From: Gammaproteobacteria bacterium
Lineage (GTDB): Bacteria > Pseudomonadota > Gammaproteobacteria > Chromatiales > Chromatiaceae
Reading direction: 5' to 3'
Assembly: GCA_020630035.1 (NCBI GenBank)
Contig: JAHDCB010000017.1
Location: 1 to 17,488, forward strand
DNA length: 17,488 nt
Of the stretch, positions 15,167 to 17,488 are shown one piece after another. The notes under the pieces are model-generated. The model searched no databases. It had not been told where the DNA came from and saw only the letters and a program-made list of their open reading frames with translations. How positions within the stretch are numbered: the stretch's first letter is position 1; every line of letters starts with the position of its first letter. Position numbers and translations under genes: made by a program.

Positions 15167-15217
15167 GAGAATTTTTTAACGAAGTATTTGCAAGCGAAAT
15201 AGTTTTTAGAGGTTCCC
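15098..15217. mobile_element. 120-bp MITE-like element with inverted ends and TCAA target duplication
   Basis: The left end GGGCACCTCTAAAAAC (15098-15113) and the right end, read as its reverse complement GGGAACCTCTAAAAAC (15202-15217), match at 15 of 16 bases. The element is flanked by a perfect 4-bp direct repeat TCAA (15094-15097 and 15218-15221), as expected for a target-site duplication. The centre holds a small palindrome, TGTAC-AAAGC-GTACA (15151-15165), and subterminal GCAAA(G/T)AC is found in both arms. There is no room for a transposase, so it would be mobilised in trans. End sequence and 4-bp duplication are compatible with an IS5-like family, but that link is only a guess. Confidence 0.8.
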
Positions 15218-15341
15218 TCAACTCATATTGTGAGTTTTGTGCTATAGTCGGATTGCGTTAGAATGAACTATTGTAAACTAAAAAATACCTTGTTTCTGTG
15301 CAGCATGGTAGTCCCATAATTCAATCTCTCAGGGTCTGATT

Positions 15342-15358
15342 CCCCGTAGCTTGCTACG
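15342..15358 (+). repeat. REP-like palindrome, degenerate copy
   Basis: CCCCGTAGCTTGCTACG contains a perfect 6-bp stem, CGTAGC at 15345-15350 and GCTACG at 15353-15358, around TT. The lower half of the stem is lost on the right (ATAA instead of GGGG). It shares the pattern CCCCG(T/C)AGCTTGCT with the palindrome at 15444, about 100 bp away and in the same orientation. Confidence 0.65.
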
Positions 15359-15443
15359 ATAAAAAATCAAAAGGTTTTGGCAGAATATTTAAAATACCCA
15401 CTGCTAATGACATTGTTGTGAGCTATTAATTAGCACCCAAATA

Positions 15444-15463
15444 CCCCGCAGCTTGCTGTGGGG
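15444..15463 (+). repeat. REP-like palindrome, intact copy (or intrinsic terminator)
   Basis: CCCCGCAGC (15444-15452) pairs with GCTGTGGGG (15455-15463) around TT: a 9-bp stem with one G-T wobble. ATCTTTATTTTA follows, a loose T-rich tract, so it could terminate plus-strand transcription; however, no plus-strand gene ends nearby. The sequence type, with a GCTTGC apex and a CCCC/GGGG base, resembles REP palindromes moved by RAYT (IS200-like) transposases. That is from memory and unverified. Confidence 0.65.
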
Positions 15464-15516
15464 ATCTTTATTTTATGGTTTTTCATAACTTGATTTTCCA
15501 CATAAATATTTTTCGT

Positions 15517-15677
15517 AACTATTCAGCATAAAAATTCATTATGAATCAATGGCTTGCGGGATTCGTTTTCAAGCGCCAAATGATATAGTTATTATTTATC
15601 AATGACTTACAATTTCAGGATAAAATCTGAAAAATGCTAAGTCATTGATAAATTAGGGATATATACGCTGAATAGTT
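15517..15677. repeat. 161-bp unit with 11-bp terminal inverted repeats (candidate MITE or IS remnant)
   Basis: AACTATTCAGC (15517-15527) is the exact reverse complement of GCTGAATAGTT (15667-15677). Inside are a palindrome ATTCAT-T-ATGAAT (15534-15546) and a strong 16-bp inverted repeat (15594-15653). The ends look like transposon termini, but I see no direct repeat immediately outside, and the enclosed DNA has no transposase reading frame. The right end lies 46 bp before the glycosyltransferase ATG. Confidence 0.55.
15594..15653. repeat. Perfect 16-bp inverted repeat forming a long hairpin
   Basis: ATTTATCAATGACTTA (15594-15609) is exactly repeated in inverse as TAAGTCATTGATAAAT (15638-15653). 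The 28-nt interior contains TTTCAG (613-618) and CTGAAA (627-632 of this kilobase), which continue the stem after a mismatch. The whole can fold into a 60-nt hairpin. It ends 70 bp upstream of the glycosyltransferase start, where it could be an operator or leader hairpin, or merely a transposon-derived palindrome. Confidence 0.8.
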
Positions 15678-15712
15678 GCTATTTTTCTTTGACAAAAAGT
15701 ATAAGAGTTATG

Positions 15713-15718
15713 AAGGAG
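15713..15718 (+). promoter_or_regulatory. Ribosome binding site of the glycosyltransferase
   Basis: AAGGAG ends five bases before the ATG at 15724. This is the best Shine-Dalgarno in the window and fixes the start there, not at the in-frame TTG/ATG-like codon 48 bases upstream (15676), which has no such site. Confidence 0.85.
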
Positions 15719-15723
15719 CTAAA

Positions 15724-17451
15724 ATGATTGTATTTTTACATGGTTATCTGCTGGATGGCTCCGGCAGTAATTTATGGACCCGGTCGATGGTTGAGTCACT
15801 TTGTCGACAGGGTGAAACAGTGCACTTGGTCTGTCAGGAAGGGCAGCCTGAGTGCTATCCGTTTATCAGCGAAGCGCTGGCGTATCACCCGGATGGTCGC
15901 AGGGAAACGGTATGGCAGCGTAGTACACCCTCAATGTATTCGGGCACTTGTATTCTGCATAAGCCGTTGTTGGGTGGGCGGTTGCCGGTGTATGTGGTGG
16001 ATCATTACGCGGAGTTTACCGATGTACGTCCGATGGTGGCGTGGTGCGATGAGGAAATTGAGGTCTACCTGCATCAGCATCAGCAAGTATTACGTGACAT
16101 ACTGAAGACTTATCCGATACGGGTTATGCATGCGAATCATGCGGTTTTGATGTCGGTGGTGGCGCAACGTATGGCCGAGTCATGTGCGGTTCCGTATGTG
16201 ATCACGCCGCATGGTAGTGCGATTGAGTATGCGGTGAAGCGGGATCAGCGCTTTTATCGCTATGCTGAACAGGCCTTCCGGAGTGCACAGCGGATTTATG
16301 CGCTGAGCACGGAGATGGTGGATAGGGTCACTGCCTTGTTTCCGGATTTGCCTGATCTGGCCCGTCAGATCTGTTTGCTCAACACTGGGGTGGATACGAG
16401 CCTATTCTCTCGGGTACCGCTACATCAGGGAGCGAAGAATCTGCACCGACTGTATCACGATCTGAAGTCGCAGTGCCCTGTTGCGGATGCTGCGCCTATT
16501 GTGCCCCGGCTAGTGGCTCAAATGCGAGACAGTGCCTGTTATGTGGTGGATACACATGGTCTTGCTGATGGATTGTTGACTAACGGCGGTGATGGTTGCG
16601 ACCTGTCTGGAGTGGCTACCTGGTTGCAGGATACTGGATATGGTCAGCACAAGGTGCCGGATGTTGAGAACCTTCGTGCTCTGACGGAGGTTGATGTGAC
16701 ACAGACCAGGGTGCTGATTTTTGTTGGTCGGCTGATTGCGAATAAGGGGCTGTTTACCTTGATTGCCGCACTGCCAGGCATTTTGTCACAAAATCCGCAT
16801 GTCCGACTGGTGATTGTTGGTCACGGGCCGCAGCGAGCGGTATTGGAGGCGCTGGTCTTTGCTCTCAGTGCTGGTGATGCCGATTTGTTTTGCCGGTTGT
16901 TGCATCTGGGACGGTGCATTGAGCCGCACGAAGTGGCCGCGTTTGCGCCGGTTAGGGCTTATTTTGAGCAGTCGCAGGGAGAGTGGGAAGATTATTTTTT
17001 GCGGGCACAACGCCATGTGCGGGCTGATCGGGTGATTTTCACCGGTTATTTGCAGCACGTAGAATTGTGTCATGTGTTGTCGCTGAGTGATGTCGCGATT
17101 TTTCCTTCGGTGCTGGCAGAAGCGGGACCACTGGTGTTTCTGGAGGCGATTGCCGCGGGTTGTTTTCCGCTCGGTACCGACTTTGCCGGGATGGCGGCTG
17201 GCATTCAGGCTGCGGCAACGGTATTGCCTGCAGAAGTCGGCGATATTATGCGGTTGCGGTCCGACCCGGCGAATACTGTGTCTGACATTGTGCGACAGAC
17301 CTCCCTGGCTCTACAGACGAATGGTGCTTATCGGCAGTCACTGCGTGATTGGGTTGTCGCCGAACATGACTGGGATCAGATCTGTCGCCGTTTGCGGCAG
17401 GATCTGTCTTATCTCACGGGTTGCTCCACCGATGGGTGCGATTCAAACTGA
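15724..17451 (+). CDS. Glycosyltransferase, GT-B fold, family 4-like, with insertions
   Basis: This 575-aa protein starts MIVFLHGYLLDGSGSNLW. The Gly/Ser-rich turn (DGSGSN, 11-16) is typical of the N-terminal half of GT4 enzymes, and HGSAIEYAVKRD (163-174) lies in the acceptor-side domain. The C-terminal nucleotide-sugar domain begins at about 328 with LIFVGRLIANKG. The EX7E motif is present as E466-AGPLVFL-E474. GT4 enzymes transfer sugar from a nucleotide sugar with retention, usually in polysaccharide, LPS or glycolipid synthesis; the actual donor and acceptor are unknown. Typical GT4 proteins have 350-420 residues. The surplus here sits mainly at about 232-328, between the two halves, and about 376-437, inside the C-terminal half. 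There is no transmembrane helix. Start chosen from AAGGAG at five bases. The gene diverges from the asparaginase run; the following bases may start a coupled gene. Confidence 0.88.
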   Translation: MIVFLHGYLLDGSGSNLWTRSMVESLCRQGETVHLVCQEGQPECYPFISEALAYHPDGRRETVWQRSTPSMYSGTCILHKPLLGGRLPVYVVDHYAEFTDVRPMVAWCDEEIEVYLHQHQQVLRDILKTYPIRVMHANHAVLMSVVAQRMAESCAVPYVITPHGSAIEYAVKRDQRFYRYAEQAFRSAQRIYALSTEMVDRVTALFPDLPDLARQICLLNTGVDTSLFSRVPLHQGAKNLHRLYHDLKSQCPVADAAPIVPRLVAQMRDSACYVVDTHGLADGLLTNGGDGCDLSGVATWLQDTGYGQHKVPDVENLRALTEVDVTQTRVLIFVGRLIANKGLFTLIAALPGILSQNPHVRLVIVGHGPQRAVLEALVFALSAGDADLFCRLLHLGRCIEPHEVAAFAPVRAYFEQSQGEWEDYFLRAQRHVRADRVIFTGYLQHVELCHVLSLSDVAIFPSVLAEAGPLVFLEAIAAGCFPLGTDFAGMAAGIQAAATVLPAEVGDIMRLRSDPANTVSDIVRQTSLALQTNGAYRQSLRDWVVAEHDWDQICRRLRQDLSYLTGCSTDGCDSN

Positions 17452-17452
17452 T

Positions 17453-17488
17453 GTGGTGATTTGCTACCACAGGTTTCTGGCAAGCGTT
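17453..17488 (+). CDS. Possible start of the next gene, cut by the window edge
   Basis: Immediately after the glycosyltransferase stop, a GTG at 17453 opens twelve codons without a stop, reading VVICYHRFLASV to the window end. The start would lie one base after the preceding TGA, a spacing common in coupled genes. The ATG at 17451 is followed at once by a stop and is not usable. Twelve codons are too few for any assignment, and there is no separate Shine-Dalgarno. Confidence 0.2.
   Translation, partial: MVICYHRFLASV

Larger units (their letters stand above)
15218..15723. other. AT-rich non-coding stretch between divergent genes, filled with small palindromes
   Basis: About 500 bp separate the MITE from the glycosyltransferase start. 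I see no credible protein-coding gene and no tRNA. It holds a small ACTCA/TGAGT palindrome (15221-15235), two REP-like palindromes and a 161-bp inverted-repeat unit, listed separately. Base composition is much richer in A+T than the genes on either side. Promoters for the asparaginase run (minus) and the glycosyltransferase (plus) should lie here, but no pair of -35/-10 boxes stands out. Confidence 0.6.

Noticed and set aside
15027..15221. 64-residue minus-strand open frame across the MITE
   Set aside because: It spans the whole transposable element and both target duplications; it is a product of the insertion, with no ribosome binding site.
15676..15713. Promoter candidates TTGCTA-18 bp-TATAAG and TTGACA (15689) for the glycosyltransferase
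   Set aside because: The first would start transcription on top of the Shine-Dalgarno, and the TTGACA has no -10 box at a proper distance.
15676..15723. Earlier start for the glycosyltransferase (MLFFFDKKYKSYEGAK)
   Set aside because: AAGGAG sits five bases before ATG 15724, where the conserved N-terminus MIVFLHGYLL begins; the upstream part is AT-rich spacer.
1..17488. A complete defence, toxin-antitoxin or biosynthetic system
   Set aside because: The Rpn-like proteins are the only nuclease-like candidates and have no visible partner gene or antitoxin; the remaining genes are ordinary metabolic, translation or envelope genes.

Overview
The window looks like a chromosomal segment of a gammaproteobacterium. 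The evidence is a YheS-type ABC-F ATPase, a protein with the N-terminal domain of FimV, a large DUF3683-type FAD/Fe-S oxidoreductase, a short YkuD L,D-transpeptidase, and an RND pump of Gram-negative type. Coding regions are moderately GC-rich. The 14.9-15.7 kb intergenic region is clearly AT-rich. I cannot name the species. No rRNA, tRNA or CRISPR array was recognised.

Layout. Positions 1-93 hold a strong nested palindrome at the window edge. A minus-strand L,D-transpeptidase (180-668) diverges, across only 40 bp, from a plus-strand pair: an RND periplasmic adaptor (709-1713) and its inner-membrane pump (1710-4799), which overlap by ATGA. From about 14.9 kb down to 4.7 kb, six minus-strand genes lie head to tail with gaps of 6 to 56 bp, in this transcription order: long type I-like asparaginase, Rpn/PD-(D/E)XK-like protein 2, 1268-aa FAD/Fe-S dehydrogenase, YheS, Rpn-like protein 1, and a short FimV-domain membrane protein. 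The last of these ends inside the 3' end of the RND gene on the opposite strand. From 15724 a plus-strand GT4 glycosyltransferase begins, and a following gene may start at the right edge.

How the genes fit together. The adaptor and pump form one efflux module, without an outer-membrane channel here. The minus-strand block is probably co-transcribed in part, but its members do not make one obvious pathway: nitrogen/amino-acid metabolism, respiratory 2-hydroxyacid oxidation, translation and envelope functions are mixed. The two Rpn-like proteins look like lineage-specific insertions into a conserved neighbourhood. Both carry in-frame tandem repeats in a Gln/Gly-rich C-terminal linker.

The densest unexplained signal is the 14.88-15.72 kb interval. 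It contains a 120-bp MITE-like element with TCAA target duplications that supplies the start of a short ORF, two REP-like palindromes of one family, and a 161-bp unit with 11-bp terminal inverted repeats enclosing a perfect 16-bp inverted repeat. No complete transposase gene is present, so these would all be non-autonomous or remnant elements. No complete new defence or biosynthetic system is visible. The most unusual proteins are the extended asparaginase and the paired repeat-bearing Rpn-like proteins.
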